64,000 nucleotides of DNA from Actinoplanes cyaneus (GCF_016862095.1 NZ_BOMH01000020.1:124001-188000); one strand, 5' to 3'. Counted from the first letter of the stretch, positions 6,864 through 16,944 are shown. The notes: generated from the letters alone by a model not told the origin. Numbers and translations are program-made.

Positions 6864-8537
6864 ATGACGGATCAACTGATCGCACCGCCCACCGTCGAGG
6901 CGCCGCCGGCTTCCTGGTGGCGCAACGCGGTCATCTACCAGATCTACCCGCGCAGCTTCGCTGACTCCAACGGCGACGGCATCGGCGACCTCCCGGGCAT
7001 CACCGCCCGCCTGCCGTACCTCAAGGATCTCGGGGTCGACGCCGTCTGGCTCTCCCCGTTCTACGCGTCGCCGCAGGCGGACGCGGGTTACGACGTCTCG
7101 GACTACCGGACGGTCGACCCGATCTTCGGCACCGTCGCCGACGCCTCCGAGCTGATCGCCGGCGCCCACGCGCTGGGCCTGCGCGTCATCGTCGACCTCG
7201 TGCCCAACCACTCCTCCGACCAGCACGAGTGGTTCCAGAAGGCGCTCGCCGAGGGCCCCGGCTCGCTCTTCCGCGACCGCTACCACTTCCGCCCCGGCAA
7301 GGGCGAGAACGGCGAGCTGCCGCCGAACGACTGGCCCTCGATCTTCGGCGGGCCGGCGTGGACCCGCGTCGAGGACGGCGAGTGGTACCTGCACCTGTTC
7401 GCCGCCGAGCAGCCCGACTTCAACTGGGAGCACCCGGCCGTCCGGGACGAGTTCAAGACCATCCTGCGGTTCTGGCTGGACCTGGGCGTCGACGGCTTCC
7501 GGATCGACGTCGCGCACGGCCTGATCAAGGAGGACGGCCTGCCGGACGTCGGCGCGGACGCCGAGTGGCACCTCCTGGGCGTCGGCGAGAGCCCGTGCTT
7601 CGACCGCGACAGCGTGCACGAGATCTACCGCGCGTGGCGGCAGATCCTCGACGAGTACCCGGGCGAGCGCATCGCGGTCGCCGAGGCGTGGGCGCCGAAC
7701 CTGGCGCGGGTCGCCCACTACGTCCGCGAGGACGAGCTGCACCAGGCCTTCAACTTCAGCTATCTCGGTACGGCGTGGAACGTCCACGAGCAGCGCCAGA
7801 TGATCGACGAGTCCTTGGACGCGATGCGCGCCGTGGGCGCCCCGACCACGTGGACGCTGTCGAACCACGACGTCGTGCGCCACACCACCCGGCTGATGCA
7901 GACCGGGGACGGGGAGGTCGCGGGGCGCAAGGCGGTCGCCGTCGACGAGGAGGCCGGCCTGCGCCGCGCCCGTGCGGCGAGCGCGCTGATGCTGGCGCTG
8001 CCCGGCTCGGCGTACCTCTACCAGGGTGAGGAGCTCGGTCTTCCGGAGGTCGTCGACCTGCCGCCGGAGGTGCGTCAGGACCCGGCGTTCCACCGCGCCG
8101 AGGGCCAGGACGGCTACCGCGACGGCTGCCGGGTGCCGATCCCGTGGAGTGGCGACACCGCGCCGTACGGCTTCGGCCCGGAGGGCGGCGGGAGCTGGCT
8201 GCCGCAGCCGGAGTCCTGGGCGCGGCTGAGCGTGGCCGCGCAGGCCGACGTGCCCGGCTCGACGCTGGAGCTGTACCGCACGGCGCTGACCGTGCGCCGC
8301 ACCGACCCGGCCCTGCAGGCGATCGACAACCTGCGCTGGATCGCCGCGCCGTCCGGGGTGCTCGCGTTCGAGCGCGAGGTCACGGGCGCCCCGGTGTTCC
8401 GGTGCGTGGTCAACATGGGCGACGAGCCGGTGACCCTGCCCCGGGCCGGTGAGCTGCTGCTCGCCAGCGGCCCGGTCGAGGCCGGCCCGGACGGGATCGT
8501 GCTGCCGCCGGACACCACGGTGTGGTGGTCCCGCTGA
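6864..8537 (+). CDS. Alpha-glucosidase / oligo-1,6-glucosidase, glycoside hydrolase family 13
   Basis: A 557-residue cytoplasmic (no signal peptide) GH13 enzyme that should cleave terminal alpha-linked glucose from maltose, isomaltose or short oligosaccharides. The conserved regions occur in order: DAVWLSPFYASPQADAGYDVSDY, VIVDLVPNHSS, GFRIDVAHGL with the nucleophile Asp215, VAEAWAP with the acid/base Glu274, and LSNHDVVRHTTR with the transition-state Asp336. The C-terminal beta domain follows. The ATG at 6864 starts the protein at the usual distance before WWRNAVIYQIYPRSF. No sugar ABC transporter is adjacent in this window. Regulation is probably by the upstream LacI protein via 6789-6804. 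Linkage preference cannot be fixed from sequence by eye. Confidence 0.9.
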   Translation: MTDQLIAPPTVEAPPASWWRNAVIYQIYPRSFADSNGDGIGDLPGITARLPYLKDLGVDAVWLSPFYASPQADAGYDVSDYRTVDPIFGTVADASELIAGAHALGLRVIVDLVPNHSSDQHEWFQKALAEGPGSLFRDRYHFRPGKGENGELPPNDWPSIFGGPAWTRVEDGEWYLHLFAAEQPDFNWEHPAVRDEFKTILRFWLDLGVDGFRIDVAHGLIKEDGLPDVGADAEWHLLGVGESPCFDRDSVHEIYRAWRQILDEYPGERIAVAEAWAPNLARVAHYVREDELHQAFNFSYLGTAWNVHEQRQMIDESLDAMRAVGAPTTWTLSNHDVVRHTTRLMQTGDGEVAGRKAVAVDEEAGLRRARAASALMLALPGSAYLYQGEELGLPEVVDLPPEVRQDPAFHRAEGQDGYRDGCRVPIPWSGDTAPYGFGPEGGGSWLPQPESWARLSVAAQADVPGSTLELYRTALTVRRTDPALQAIDNLRWIAAPSGVLAFEREVTGAPVFRCVVNMGDEPVTLPRAGELLLASGPVEAGPDGIVLPPDTTVWWSR

Positions 8538-8575
8538 GCTGACACGGCCACCCGCGGACGGTGCGGGTGGGCGGG

Positions 8576-8619
8576 GTGCGGGCGTGACGCGGACTTGGGG
8601 GGACGCGTCACGCCCGCAC
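8576..8619. terminator. Hairpin terminator after alpha-glucosidase
   Basis: Two perfectly complementary 16-nt arms (GTGCGGGCGTGACGCG at 8576-8591 and its complement at 8604-8619) enclose a 12-nt loop and are followed by TTCTTGTC, 38 bp after the stop codon. Confidence 0.8.
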
Positions 8620-8641
8620 TTCTTGTCAGCGGCGCGGAAAC

Positions 8642-8667
8642 CTCAGCTTCACCACGTTCCGGCCGAT
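8642..8667 (+). promoter_or_regulatory. FliA-type promoter candidate for the GGDEF-EAL gene
   Basis: CTCA (8642-8645), 16 nt, then GCCGAT (8662-8667) matches the CTCA-N15-17-GCCGAA/T pattern of flagellar sigma factor promoters in motile actinomycetes, and lies 46 bp before the ATG at 8713. The same pattern with the same spacing precedes the chemoreceptor gene at 45.9 kb. Confidence 0.45.
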
Positions 8668-8712
8668 CGGACAGGTCAACTGATCGGCAACGCGCGGATA
8701 CGGCGGTGGAGC

Positions 8713-11013
8713 ATGCGGCTGACGCAACGACCGGCTCTCGTGGCCGGTCGGCTCGTGCTCCTCGCCTCGGTCTGGGTCGTGCTGGCCGTCGTGCTCGGCG
8801 TCGCCGGCCTGTTCGGGGACGCGCCGCCCTGGCTGCTCTGGCCGTCCGCGATCGGTGCGACCGGGACCGCGGCGTACGCGGGCCTGATCGCCGCCGGAGC
8901 GAGCGCGGGCAGCGCGCGGCTGTTCTGGTTGCGGCTCGCGGCCGCGGCCGGCGTCCTCACCGCCGGGACGGTCGCCCATGCCCTGCGGACAGCGCTGGCC
9001 GGTCACCTGACCTCGATGAACCTGTTCAGCGCGGTCTGTTACGTGGGTTCGGTGGCCGCCGTCGCGTACGCGATGGTGCGCCTCCCGCACCCACCCCGGA
9101 GCTGGCGGGCGAATCTGGCGATCTGCCTGGACATCGCGGTGGTCGGGGTCGCGGCGATGCTGATCATCACGCACTTCCTGCGGAGCTACCCGCAGTTGCC
9201 CGCCGGCGCGCCGGACATGCCGCATCCGGCCGGGCCGCCGATGCACGGGGCGCCGATGGCCGGGCTGGCCATCGGCACGACCCTGATCATGCTGGTCACC
9301 GCGATCACCGGGGTGCTGGCCGTGATCCGGATCGGGATCACCGGCGCGGGCCCGGTGCACGGGCCGGCTCTGTGGTTCCTGGCCCCGGCCGGTCTGCTGC
9401 CTCCCCTCTCGTGGCTGCTCCTTCCGCTGCTCCGGCCGTGGCCGCACCTGAGCGTCACCGCGATCGTGCTGGCGCCGATCGGGCTGATGTTCGCCCTGGC
9501 CGCGCGCTCGCAGATCCGCTCCCCCGAGCGGCCGGCCCGGCCGGTCGGCACCCGGTGGACGCGGCGATGGCGGCGGATCAGCGTGGTGCCGTACGCCGCG
9601 GTCGCGGTCACCGTCGGCATGCTGATCTTCGTCACCCTGCACCTCGGGTTCCTGCCGCCGGAGCTGGCCGGCGGCTCGGTCATGCTGATCACCCTCGTGG
9701 TGATCCGGCAGATCGCCGCGCTCTCCGACAACACCGTGCTGCTGGACCGCCTCGAGGAGCAGGCCAACCACGACGACCTGACGGGCCTGCCGAACCGGCG
9801 GAGGTTCGCCGCCGTGCTGCAGGAGCGCACCGAGCCGGCCACCGTCGCGGTCGCCGACCTCGACGGTTTCGGCACGCTCAACGACCGGCTCGGCGACGAG
9901 CGCGGCGACGCGCTGCTGCGAGCCGCGGCGGGCCGGATCGCCGAGACGTTCGGGCCCGACGCGTTCGTCGCGCGGCTGCTCGGCGACGAGTTCGGGGTGC
10001 TGGTCCCGGGCGAGGACGGGCACCTGGGCGAGCGGCTGGTCCGGGCGTTCCGGCAGCCGCTGCGAGTGGACGGGCACGACCTGCTGGTGACGGTCACGGC
10101 CGGGGTGGCGGCCGGCCGCGACGACATCGTCCCGGACCTGTTGCGGCGGGCCGAGCTGGCACTCAAGGCGGCCAAGCACGCCGGGGCCAACCGGTTCCAG
10201 GAGCACACCGCGGAGCTGGACAGCACCGCGCAGCACGACGCCGACCTGGCCGCGGCGCTGCGCCGGGGCTTGGACCGCGGCGAGTTCCACCTCGCGTACC
10301 AGCCGATCGTGGAACTTCCGGACGGCCGCATCATCGGGGTGGAGGCTCTGGTCCGCTGGCAGCCCCCGGACGGCGCGATGGTGTCGCCGGCCGACTTCAT
10401 CCCGGTCGCCGAGCGGACCGGGCTGATCCTCGATCTGGGCCTCTGGGTGATCGAGACGGCGTGCGCGGACGCGGCCCGGTGGCAGCGCGAGCACGGCCCG
10501 CGCGCGCCGCGGGTCAACATCAACGTCTCGGCGCGGCAGTTGCTCGACCCGGAGCTGCCGGATCAGGTCGCGTCGACGATGGCCCGGTACCGGCTCGATC
10601 CCGACAAGATCACCCTGGAGATCACCGAGACCGCGGTCTTCGGCGGCGGGGCGGCGCTGAGCACCGTCAAGGAGCTGCGCGAGCTGGGGGTCGGCGTGGC
10701 CCTGGACGACTTCGGCACCGGCCAGTCGTCGCTGACCCTGCTGCGCACCTGCCCGGTGACCACGCTGAAGGTGGACAAGTCGTTCATCGACGAGCTGAAC
10801 GGCACCGCCGAGCAGGAGGCGATCGCGACCTCGCTGAGCACGATCGCGGCGACGCTCGGGCTGCGCGCGGTGGCCGAGGGCGTCGAGACCTACGAGCAGG
10901 CGGTGCGGCTCGAGGCCCTCGGCTACCGGTACGCGCAGGGGTACTACTTCGCCAAGCCGGGCCCGGCCGCGCTGATCGACGCGGCGCTGGACCGGGACCG
11001 CGTTCAGCAGTAG
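8713..11013 (+). CDS. Membrane-bound GGDEF-EAL protein (cyclic-di-GMP phosphodiesterase, probable)
   Basis: 766 residues. The first ~330 form about nine to ten hydrophobic helices of an unnamed membrane sensor region. A short helical linker ([20 protein letters not shown]) leads into a GGDEF domain ([12 protein letters not shown]...), whose signature is RLLGDEF near residue 421: the first Gly of GGDEF is Leu, so cyclase activity is doubtful. The EAL domain that follows looks intact: VEALVRW near 544, [44 protein letters not shown] and [11 protein letters not shown] keep the expected metal- and substrate-binding residues. It therefore probably hydrolyses c-di-GMP, with the GGDEF part a regulatory GTP-binding module. 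GGTGGAG precedes the ATG. The 3' end overlaps the convergent carboxypeptidase gene by 10 bp. Confidence 0.88.
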   Translation: MRLTQRPALVAGRLVLLASVWVVLAVVLGVAGLFGDAPPWLLWPSAIGATGTAAYAGLIAAGASAGSARLFWLRLAAAAGVLTAGTVAHALRTALAGHLTSMNLFSAVCYVGSVAAVAYAMVRLPHPPRSWRANLAICLDIAVVGVAAMLIITHFLRSYPQLPAGAPDMPHPAGPPMHGAPMAGLAIGTTLIMLVTAITGVLAVIRIGITGAGPVHGPALWFLAPAGLLPPLSWLLLPLLRPWPHLSVTAIVLAPIGLMFALAARSQIRSPERPARPVGTRWTRRWRRISVVPYAAVAVTVGMLIFVTLHLGFLPPELAGGSVMLITLVVIRQIAALSDNTVLLDRLEEQANHDDLTGLPNRRRFAAVLQERTEPATVAVADLDGFGTLNDRLGDERGDALLRAAAGRIAETFGPDAFVARLLGDEFGVLVPGEDGHLGERLVRAFRQPLRVDGHDLLVTVTAGVAAGRDDIVPDLLRRAELALKAAKHAGANRFQEHTAELDSTAQHDADLAAALRRGLDRGEFHLAYQPIVELPDGRIIGVEALVRWQPPDGAMVSPADFIPVAERTGLILDLGLWVIETACADAARWQREHGPRAPRVNINVSARQLLDPELPDQVASTMARYRLDPDKITLEITETAVFGGGAALSTVKELRELGVGVALDDFGTGQSSLTLLRTCPVTTLKVDKSFIDELNGTAEQEAIATSLSTIAATLGLRAVAEGVETYEQAVRLEALGYRYAQGYYFAKPGPAALIDAALDRDRVQQ

Positions 11014-12254
11014 GTGCTCTCCTTGCCGATCACCCGGTACGGGCAGTCGGCGATCTCGGCGAGCCGCAGCGCCGCCTCCCGGTTGCGGGCGGTCTGCGTC
11101 GTGATCACACTGCCCGGCGGGTAGAAGCCGCCACCGGACGAGGACTTCGGGTACATCTCGAAGGTGTACGCGAAGATCTTGTAGGTGCCCCACAGCCAGT
11201 CGAGCAGGTCACCGTCGGTGATGTAGAGGGCGCTGGACTGCTCGGCGGTGTAGTTGTTGGTCGCGGCCATCTGCCTGCCCAGGGTGGCCAGCGCGTTGTT
11301 GTCGTCGGTGGTCAGCCCAGGTGCCGTCTTCGACGTCGTGTACCCGAAGGGCCAGAGGACCAGCTCGCTGTACGAGTGGAAGTCCATCACCGCTTTGATC
11401 TGCTGCTTCCCGCCGACGACCCGGCCGGCCACGAAGTCGCGGACCACCTTGGTCTCCGGCGCGGAGAACGCCGACGGCCCCCGATAGGTCTCCGACGACT
11501 TGCTGCTGGAAGACCCACCACAACATCCCCAGTTGTACGAGTAGTTGCGGTTCAGGTCGGTGCCGACCGCCGTGGACCCGGAGTTCGGCTGCCGGTTCTT
11601 GCGCCACGACCGGTAGCTGCCGGACGCGATGTCGTACTCCGAGCCGTCCGGGTTGACCGACGGGACGATCCAGATCTCGCGACTGTCCACGATCTTCTTG
11701 ACCCGGCTGTCGGCCGCGTAGTCGTCGGTGAACTCGTGCATCAGGTACAACGCCTGCTCGATCGTGATGTGCTCCCGGGCGTGGTGGTTCGCGTCGTAGA
11801 GCACCTCCGGCTCGGCCTCGTCGGTCGCCACGTTGTCGGAGATCTTCACGGCGACGATGTCGCGGCCCTCGTAGCTCTTGCCGAGCACCCGCTTCGCGGC
11901 GATCGCCGGGTACTTGGCGACGATCGCGTTGATGTCGGTGATCATCTCCGCGTAGTTGTGGTACGCCGAGTCGCTCGGCGGGAAGTCCAGCACCCGGTTC
12001 ACCGGCTCCACGGTGAAGCCCTGCCGCTGCAGTCGCCGCACCTCGGCGGGGGTCGCGGTGATCTGCACGACCGCGTGCTCGACGCTGTCGATCGCGGCGC
12101 CGGCGCGGGCGATCGCGTTGCGCTGGGCGGAGGTGCGTACGTCGTAGACCTCGTACGCCCCCGATGCGTCCTCGTCGACGGCGGCCGTTGCCGGTTCCGA
12201 GGCGATCAGGGCGAGGCTGATGGCGGCGAGAGCCGCCAGGGCACGTCGTCTCAT
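11004..12254 (-). CDS. Secreted M14-family zinc carboxypeptidase
   Basis: 416 residues with a Sec signal peptide ([24 protein letters not shown]). After a propeptide-like segment (to about residue 95) comes the catalytic domain [19 protein letters not shown]. Zinc ligands are visible as His158 and Glu161 in NHHAREHIT and the His of [17 protein letters not shown]; the general base Glu is in YTFEMYP near the end. NPDGSEYD and TDLNRNY are further M14 markers. It should remove C-terminal residues from peptides outside the cell. GCCGGSSSS adds a vicinal Cys pair. It overlaps the end of the GGDEF-EAL gene by 10 bp in convergent orientation and appears monocistronic. Peptide specificity (A- or B-type) cannot be set from these features. 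Confidence 0.9.
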   Translation of the reverse strand: MRRRALAALAAISLALIASEPATAAVDEDASGAYEVYDVRTSAQRNAIARAGAAIDSVEHAVVQITATPAEVRRLQRQGFTVEPVNRVLDFPPSDSAYHNYAEMITDINAIVAKYPAIAAKRVLGKSYEGRDIVAVKISDNVATDEAEPEVLYDANHHAREHITIEQALYLMHEFTDDYAADSRVKKIVDSREIWIVPSVNPDGSEYDIASGSYRSWRKNRQPNSGSTAVGTDLNRNYSYNWGCCGGSSSSKSSETYRGPSAFSAPETKVVRDFVAGRVVGGKQQIKAVMDFHSYSELVLWPFGYTTSKTAPGLTTDDNNALATLGRQMAATNNYTAEQSSALYITDGDLLDWLWGTYKIFAYTFEMYPKSSSGGGFYPPGSVITTQTARNREAALRLAEIADCPYRVIGKESTYC

Positions 12255-12341
12255 CCTCCCAATACATCAGCATTGATCGATGCGCGGAAATCCCGTCCCG
12301 CCCCGGATCCCGGCATGATGACCCCATCCCACCCGCCGGGG

Positions 12342-12424
12342 CCGGTGCCGGGTTCCCAGCTGGTTCTCACCGTCGTCATGAGGGACGAACAACGACGGTG
12401 AGAACCAGCCGGGAACCGGCACCG
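12342..12424. repeat. Long palindromic repeat of the dispersed family
   Basis: A left arm running from GGTGCCGGGTTCCC through AGCTGGTTCTCACCGTCGT pairs with its complement on the right with one mismatch and one indel, leaving a loop with GAGGGACGAAC. It lies in the gap between the 5' end of the carboxypeptidase gene and the 3' end of tauB, where it could terminate the tauCAB transcript. Confidence 0.75.
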
Positions 12425-12457
12425 CGACCGGAACCTCGCGCGGGTCCGGCCGGCCGC

Positions 12458-13216
12458 TCAGACGGTGGCGCGGTCGCGGATGGCGTGGCCGACCTCGGCG
12501 CGCAGGGCCGCGAACTCGGGTGAGCCGCGCAGCTCGTCGGCGGAGGCGCCGCTGCGGGGCAGACCGATCGGCAGGTCCAGCGCGATCTGCCCCGGCCGCG
12601 GGGTGAGGACCACGACCCGGCTGCCCAGGAACACCGCCTCGTCGACGCTGTGGGTGACGAAGACGCACGTACGCCCGGAGGCCGCGCTGACCTGCCGGAG
12701 GTCGGCCTGCAAGCGTTCCCGGGTGAGCGCGTCCAGCGCCGCGAACGGCTCGTCCAGCAGCAACAGTGGATTGTCGACGGCGAGCGCCCGCGCGATCGCG
12801 ACCCGCTGCTGCTGACCACCGGAGATCTGCCACGTGCGGCGGGAGGCCACGTCGTGCAGGCCGACCCGGGTCAGAAGCTCCTCGATGCGGTCCGGGGTGG
12901 CCGGCAGCCCGGCATAGCGCAGGGCCAGCGCGATGTTCCCCCCGACGGTCTTCCACGGGAAGAGTCGTGGCTGCTGGAACACCAGCCCGGCGCCACGGCC
13001 GGGGACCGGCGGCGAGCCCGCGGTCACGACCGTACCGGCGGAGGGCTTCTCGAATCCGGCGATCAGTCGCAGCAGGGTGCTCTTGCCGCAGCCGGACGCC
13101 CCGACCAGCACCAGGAACTCCCCCGCGGGCACGGTCAGGTCGATCGGCCCGACCGCGGTGACGTCTCCGTAGGAGTGGGTCACCCCGTCGATGACGACAG
13201 CGTCAGCCGAGGACAC
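12458..13216 (-). CDS. tauB: Taurine/sulfonate-type ABC transporter, ATP-binding protein
   Basis: 252 residues with Walker [11 protein letters not shown]-loop [12 protein letters not shown] signature ISGGQQQR, Walker [13 protein letters not shown] and switch His in [12 protein letters not shown], i.e. the nitrate/sulfonate/taurine importer subfamily. It energises the permease encoded by tauC and works with the lipoprotein TauA. It is the last gene of the tauC-tauA-tauB operon; its ATG at 13216 overlaps the end of tauA by 14 bp. The start is supported by the immediate [17 protein letters not shown] strand. It could alternatively serve aliphatic sulfonates (SsuB), since the two subfamilies are not separable by motif alone. 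Confidence 0.85.
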   Translation of the reverse strand: MSSADAVVIDGVTHSYGDVTAVGPIDLTVPAGEFLVLVGASGCGKSTLLRLIAGFEKPSAGTVVTAGSPPVPGRGAGLVFQQPRLFPWKTVGGNIALALRYAGLPATPDRIEELLTRVGLHDVASRRTWQISGGQQQRVAIARALAVDNPLLLLDEPFAALDALTRERLQADLRQVSAASGRTCVFVTHSVDEAVFLGSRVVVLTPRPGQIALDLPIGLPRSGASADELRGSPEFAALRAEVGHAIRDRATV

Positions 13217-14222
13217 TGGGCAACCCCTTCACGTAGATCGACTTCTTGACCGCGTCGAGCGTCGGCACCGCGTCGATCTTCTGCTGGGACTTGAGGAACT
13301 CGGCGGCGCTGACCAGGTTGTCCGCGAGCTTGCCGACGTTGTTCTCGGTGCCCAGCCACTCGGCCGAGGAGATGTCGGCGGGCTTGAGGAAGACGCCCTG
13401 CTTGAGCTGGTTGAGCGCGTCGTCCGGGGAGAGGTTGAGCTCGGCGCCGACCGCCTGGGACGCGGCCGCCGGGTCGTTCGCGATCACCTCCAGGGCCTGC
13501 GCCTCGACCTTGCGCCACGCGTCGACCGCCTCCGGGTGCGCGTCGGCGAACGCGGTGGAGACGACGCCCAGGTCCAGGGTGGGCTTGCCGGCCGTAGCCA
13601 GCTGGCGGCTGCTGATCAGGACCTTGCCGGTCTTCTTGAGCTCGTCGAGCGAGGGCAGCCAGGTGTACGCGGCGTCCAGGTCACCCCGGGTCCACGCGGC
13701 CTGGATGTCCTGCGGTTCCAGGTCGACGATGGTCAGGTCGGACTCCTTCAGGCCGGCCTGATCGATCGCGGCGAGCAGGCTGTAGTGCGCGGTCGAGGCG
13801 AACGGGGTGCCGACCTTCTTGCCCTTGAGCGAGGCTATGTCGGTGACGCCGCTGCCGTTGCGGGCGACCAGGGCCTCGTTGTCCCCGGCGACATCGAGGA
13901 CGAAGGCCACCTGGTACGGAATGTTCAGCGGCGCCGACAGTCCCCGCGCGACCGGCGACGACCCGATGGCCGCGATGTCGAGGCTCTTCGCGACGAAGGC
14001 CGTGTTGATGGACGCGCCGGAGTCGAACTTGGTCCACGTGATCCGGTAGTCGGGCAGCGCCTTCTCCAGCAGCCCCTGATGCTTGACGATCAGGTCACCG
14101 CTGGGGAACGCCTGGTAGGCGATGCGGATCGACTTCTTGGAGGCGTCGCCCCCACCGCTGGCGGCACCGTTACCGCAGGCCGCGATCAACAGGACGGACA
14201 CAAGGGCAGCGAATCTACGCAC
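13203..14222 (-). CDS. tauA: Taurine/sulfonate-binding lipoprotein
   Basis: 339 residues with a lipoprotein signal (MRRFAALVSVLLIAACGNG, lipobox AAC) followed by a two-lobed binding domain. The segment WTKFDSGASINTAFVAKSLDIAAIGSSPVARGL matches the TauA pattern (W-x-K-F-DSG-x-x..A-x-AGSLDI-x-x-GSSP), and KGKKVGTPFASTAHYSL is the usual phosphate/sulfonate-contacting loop of this family. It captures taurine or a related sulfonate outside the membrane and delivers it to TauC. It lies 11 bp after tauC and overlaps tauB. No taurine dioxygenase (tauD) is in the window; the nearest desulfonating enzyme is SsuD at 2.3 kb. Confidence 0.85.
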   Translation of the reverse strand: MRRFAALVSVLLIAACGNGAASGGGDASKKSIRIAYQAFPSGDLIVKHQGLLEKALPDYRITWTKFDSGASINTAFVAKSLDIAAIGSSPVARGLSAPLNIPYQVAFVLDVAGDNEALVARNGSGVTDIASLKGKKVGTPFASTAHYSLLAAIDQAGLKESDLTIVDLEPQDIQAAWTRGDLDAAYTWLPSLDELKKTGKVLISSRQLATAGKPTLDLGVVSTAFADAHPEAVDAWRKVEAQALEVIANDPAAASQAVGAELNLSPDDALNQLKQGVFLKPADISSAEWLGTENNVGKLADNLVSAAEFLKSQQKIDAVPTLDAVKKSIYVKGLPSVLG

Positions 14223-14233
14223 GATCAGTTCCT

Positions 14234-15088
14234 TTAACTAATGCCGCGCCACGGGATCAGCCGTTCCTCGGCGATCCGCAGCAGGGCGTCGATGAGCAGG
14301 CCGGAGAGGCCGATGGCGAAGAGCCCGAGCACGACCACGTCGGTCTGGGAGTAGCGCTGGGCGTCACGGACCATGCCGCCGATGCCGGGCACCCCGTTGA
14401 TCGTCTCGGCGGCGACCACCGACGAGTACGCGACGCCGACCGCCAGCCGGATCCCGGTGAAGATCTCCGGAAGCGCGCTGGGCAGCACCACGTCCCGGAC
14501 CGACTGCCACCTGTTCGCGCCGAGCGCACGGGCGGCCTCGACCAGCCCGGACGGCGCGTTGTGGACCGCGGCGGCGGTGGCGACGGCGACCGGCGGCAGC
14601 GCGGCGATCGAGAGCAGCCACAGCTTCGGGGTCTCGTCGATGCCGAACCAGATGATGAACAGGCTGAAGTACGCCAGGGGCGGCAGCGCCCGCACGAACG
14701 TGACCACCGGCTCGGCAACCACGCGCAGCCAGCTGACCGTGCCGAGCAGCACCCCGATCAGCAGGCCGCCGGCCACGCCGATGGCCGAGCCGATCAGGAT
14801 CCGCCGCAGGCTGACGCCGAGGTGCTCGATGAGCAGGTGACCGCTGTACCCGCGGACGCCGTCGTGCACGGTCGAGGTGAGGACCAGCTGGTGCCAGACC
14901 GCGCCGGGCCCCGGGATGAACGTCGGGTTCTTCAGGGTCCGGGCGGCGATCTCCCAGAGAACGTAAAGCACCAGTAACGCGAGCAGCCGGAGAGCGACGC
15001 GGCGGCGCAGGCCGCCGCCGGGCGCGAGCGCCGCTGCCGGCTTCGCGGCGCGCTCCGGCGCCGGAGCGGGGGCAAGCAAGGTGGTCAC
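14234..15088 (-). CDS. tauC: Taurine/sulfonate ABC transporter permease
   Basis: 284 residues, six or so membrane helices, with the ATPase-docking loop EAARALGANRWQSVRDVVLPSALPEIFTG. The segment VRALPPLAYFSLFIIWFGIDETPKLWLL is characteristic of TauC-type permeases. It is the first gene of a three-gene operon and starts 40 bp downstream of the sulfur dyad at 15128-15146, where TTGCCA and TAGGAA at 18 nt form a plausible promoter whose -10 is inside the dyad. The N-terminus is an Ala/Pro-rich cytoplasmic tail. Confidence 0.86.
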   Translation of the reverse strand: MTTLLAPAPAPERAAKPAAALAPGGGLRRRVALRLLALLVLYVLWEIAARTLKNPTFIPGPGAVWHQLVLTSTVHDGVRGYSGHLLIEHLGVSLRRILIGSAIGVAGGLLIGVLLGTVSWLRVVAEPVVTFVRALPPLAYFSLFIIWFGIDETPKLWLLSIAALPPVAVATAAAVHNAPSGLVEAARALGANRWQSVRDVVLPSALPEIFTGIRLAVGVAYSSVVAAETINGVPGIGGMVRDAQRYSQTDVVVLGLFAIGLSGLLIDALLRIAEERLIPWRGIS

Positions 15089-15127
15089 GGGAAACTCCAG
15101 GCAGAGGTGTGCGGGAATGCCTGCTAT

Positions 15128-15146
15128 TCCTATCGTGCCGATGGAC
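15128..15146. promoter_or_regulatory. Sulfur-type dyad at the tauCAB promoter
   Basis: Read toward tauC the site is GTCCAT-CGGCACG-ATAGGA, the same 6-7-6 layout as at 3449, 15198 and 29619. TTGCCA lies 17 nt before ATAGGA, so the right half-site covers the probable -10 and a bound protein would block transcription. The preceding AAGTCC matches the extension of the 3449 site. Confidence 0.65.
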
Positions 15147-15197
15147 TTAATGGCAATCGCCGTCCCGCTTGATGGATGGTTGTAACTTTCTCGTAAA

Positions 15198-15216
15198 ACA
15201 TATTAGACCGATAGGA
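15198..15216. promoter_or_regulatory. Sulfur-type dyad at the amino-acid ABC promoter
   Basis: The plus strand reads ACATAT-TAGACCG-ATAGGA, 38 bp before the permease start at 15255. On the opposite strand it begins CCCACAAGTCCTATCG, almost identical to the left part of the 3449 site. The left half (ACATAT) is the weakest half-site of the four copies. Confidence 0.55.
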
Positions 15217-15254
15217 CTTGTGGGCAAGCCTGCCCGGTACCTAGCGTCAGCGGG

Positions 15255-16169
15255 GTGAGCGTCATATCCCCACCCCGAGAGGCCGGCCACGCCACGGCCG
15301 GCGAGCTCGTCGTCGTGCCCGCCCGTCACCCCTGGCGCTGGGCCGGCACCGCTCTGGTGCTGATCCTGCTCGCCCAGTTCGCCCATGGCCTGGCCACCAA
15401 CCCCGGCTGGGACTGGTCCACGTTCACCGGCTACTTCTTCGAGAAGTCGGTGCTGCAGGCCCTCCTGCTGACCGTCGAGCTGACCCTGGCCGGCGCGGTG
15501 CTCGGCTTCCTCGGCGGCATCCCGCTCGCCGCGATGCGCCTGTCCCGCAACCCGGTCCTCGCGGCGGTCAGCTGGACCTACATCTGGGTGTTCCGGTCCG
15601 TGCCGCTGATCGTGCAGCTGCTGTTCTGGGCCAACCTCGGCTACCTCTACGACAAGCTCCAGGTCGGCATCCCGTTCGGGCCGGGCTGGTCGTTCAGCAC
15701 CTCGAGCCTGGTCAGCGCGTTCGGCGCGGCGCTGCTCGGGCTGTCGCTGCACGAGGCCGCGTTCGCCGGCGAGATCATCCGCTCCGGCCTGCTCAGCGTC
15801 GACCAGGGCCAGCACGAGGCGGCCGCCGCGCTCGGTCTCCCCCGGCGCCGGCAGTTCTTGCGCATCGTGCTGCCGCAGGCGATGCGGGCGATCCTGCCGA
15901 ACGCCGCGAACCTGCTGGTCAACCTCCTGAAAAGCACGTCGATCGTGTACGTCCTGGCGATCGGCGAGCTCTTCTACCAGGTCCAGGTGGTCTACGGCCG
16001 GAACGGACGGGTCGTGCCCCTGCTGATGGTCGCCACCGTCTGGTACGTCGTCCTCACCGCCCTGCTCTCGATCCTGCAGTACTACGTGGAGCGGCACTTC
16101 GCCCGCGGCGCCGTCCGCACGCTGCCGCCCACCCCGTTCCAGCGACTGAAGGCGGCGATCCGGCGATGA
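15255..16169 (+). CDS. Polar amino-acid-type ABC transporter permease
   Basis: 304 residues of the HisM/GlnP family with a docking loop EAAAALGLPRRRQFLRIVLPQAMRAILP and a TVELTLAGAVLGFLGGIPLAAMRLSRNP first-domain signature. A GTG at 15255 is the start; the ribosome-binding site is weak (CAGCGGG). It is the first gene of an operon permease-ATPase-binding protein-acetyltransferase and is the only permease, so the channel is probably a homodimer. Position opposite tauCAB, and under one of the shared dyads, suggests a sulfur-containing amino acid (cystine, S-alkyl-cysteine or similar) as substrate rather than a bulk amino acid. Confidence 0.86.
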   Translation: MSVISPPREAGHATAGELVVVPARHPWRWAGTALVLILLAQFAHGLATNPGWDWSTFTGYFFEKSVLQALLLTVELTLAGAVLGFLGGIPLAAMRLSRNPVLAAVSWTYIWVFRSVPLIVQLLFWANLGYLYDKLQVGIPFGPGWSFSTSSLVSAFGAALLGLSLHEAAFAGEIIRSGLLSVDQGQHEAAAALGLPRRRQFLRIVLPQAMRAILPNAANLLVNLLKSTSIVYVLAIGELFYQVQVVYGRNGRVVPLLMVATVWYVVLTALLSILQYYVERHFARGAVRTLPPTPFQRLKAAIRR

Positions 16170-16921
16170 TCGAACTGACCGGGGTGCACAAGTCCTTCGG
16201 CACCCTCGAGGTGCTGCGCGGCATCGACCTGACCGTCGAGTCCGGCACAGTCACCGTGATCCTCGGCCCGTCCGGCTCCGGCAAGTCCACCTTGCTGCGC
16301 AGCATCAACCACCTGGAGAAGATCGACCGTGGACGGGTCCGCGTCGACGGCGAGTTGATCGGTTATCGCCAGGCCGGCGACAAGCTGCACGAGCTCGGCG
16401 AGCGGCAGATCCTCAAGCAGCGCGCCAAGATCGGTTTCGTCTTCCAGAACTTCAACCTCTTCCCGCACCTCACGGCCCTGGAGAACGTCGCGGAAGCGCC
16501 GATCTCGGCCTTGCGGAAGAACAAGTCCGAGACGTACGAACGGGCGCGCGCCCTGCTCGGCCGCGTCGGTCTCGCGGACAAGGCGGACGTGTACCCCCGC
16601 CAGCTCTCCGGCGGCCAGCAGCAGCGGGTCGCGATCGCCCGCGCGCTGGCCCTGGAGCCGCGCCTGATCCTCTTCGACGAACCCACCTCGGCCCTCGACC
16701 CGGAGCTGGTCGGCGAGGTCCTCGACGTGCTGCGGGACCTGGCCGCGGCGGGCACCACGATGATCGTCGTGACGCACGAGATCGGCTTCGCCCGGGAGGC
16801 GGCCGACACGGTGATCTTCATGGACGAGGGCCGCATCGTCGAGCAGGGACCTCCCGCCCGGGTCCTCGACAACCCCCGGCACGACCGGACCCGGACGTTC
16901 CTGTCCAAGGTCCTCAGCTGA
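16166..16921 (+). CDS. Polar amino-acid-type ABC transporter ATPase
   Basis: 251 residues, GlnQ/HisP type: Walker [11 protein letters not shown]-loop [11 protein letters not shown], signature LSGGQQQR, Walker [15 protein letters not shown], switch [13 protein letters not shown] and the [13 protein letters not shown] tail typical of this subfamily. It overlaps the permease stop by 4 nt (ATGA), so the two should be translationally coupled. Partner of the proteins at 15255 and 16945. Confidence 0.9.
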   Translation: MIELTGVHKSFGTLEVLRGIDLTVESGTVTVILGPSGSGKSTLLRSINHLEKIDRGRVRVDGELIGYRQAGDKLHELGERQILKQRAKIGFVFQNFNLFPHLTALENVAEAPISALRKNKSETYERARALLGRVGLADKADVYPRQLSGGQQQRVAIARALALEPRLILFDEPTSALDPELVGEVLDVLRDLAAAGTTMIVVTHEIGFAREAADTVIFMDEGRIVEQGPPARVLDNPRHDRTRTFLSKVLS

Positions 16922-16944
16922 TCCGCACCCACAAGGAGTCTTCC

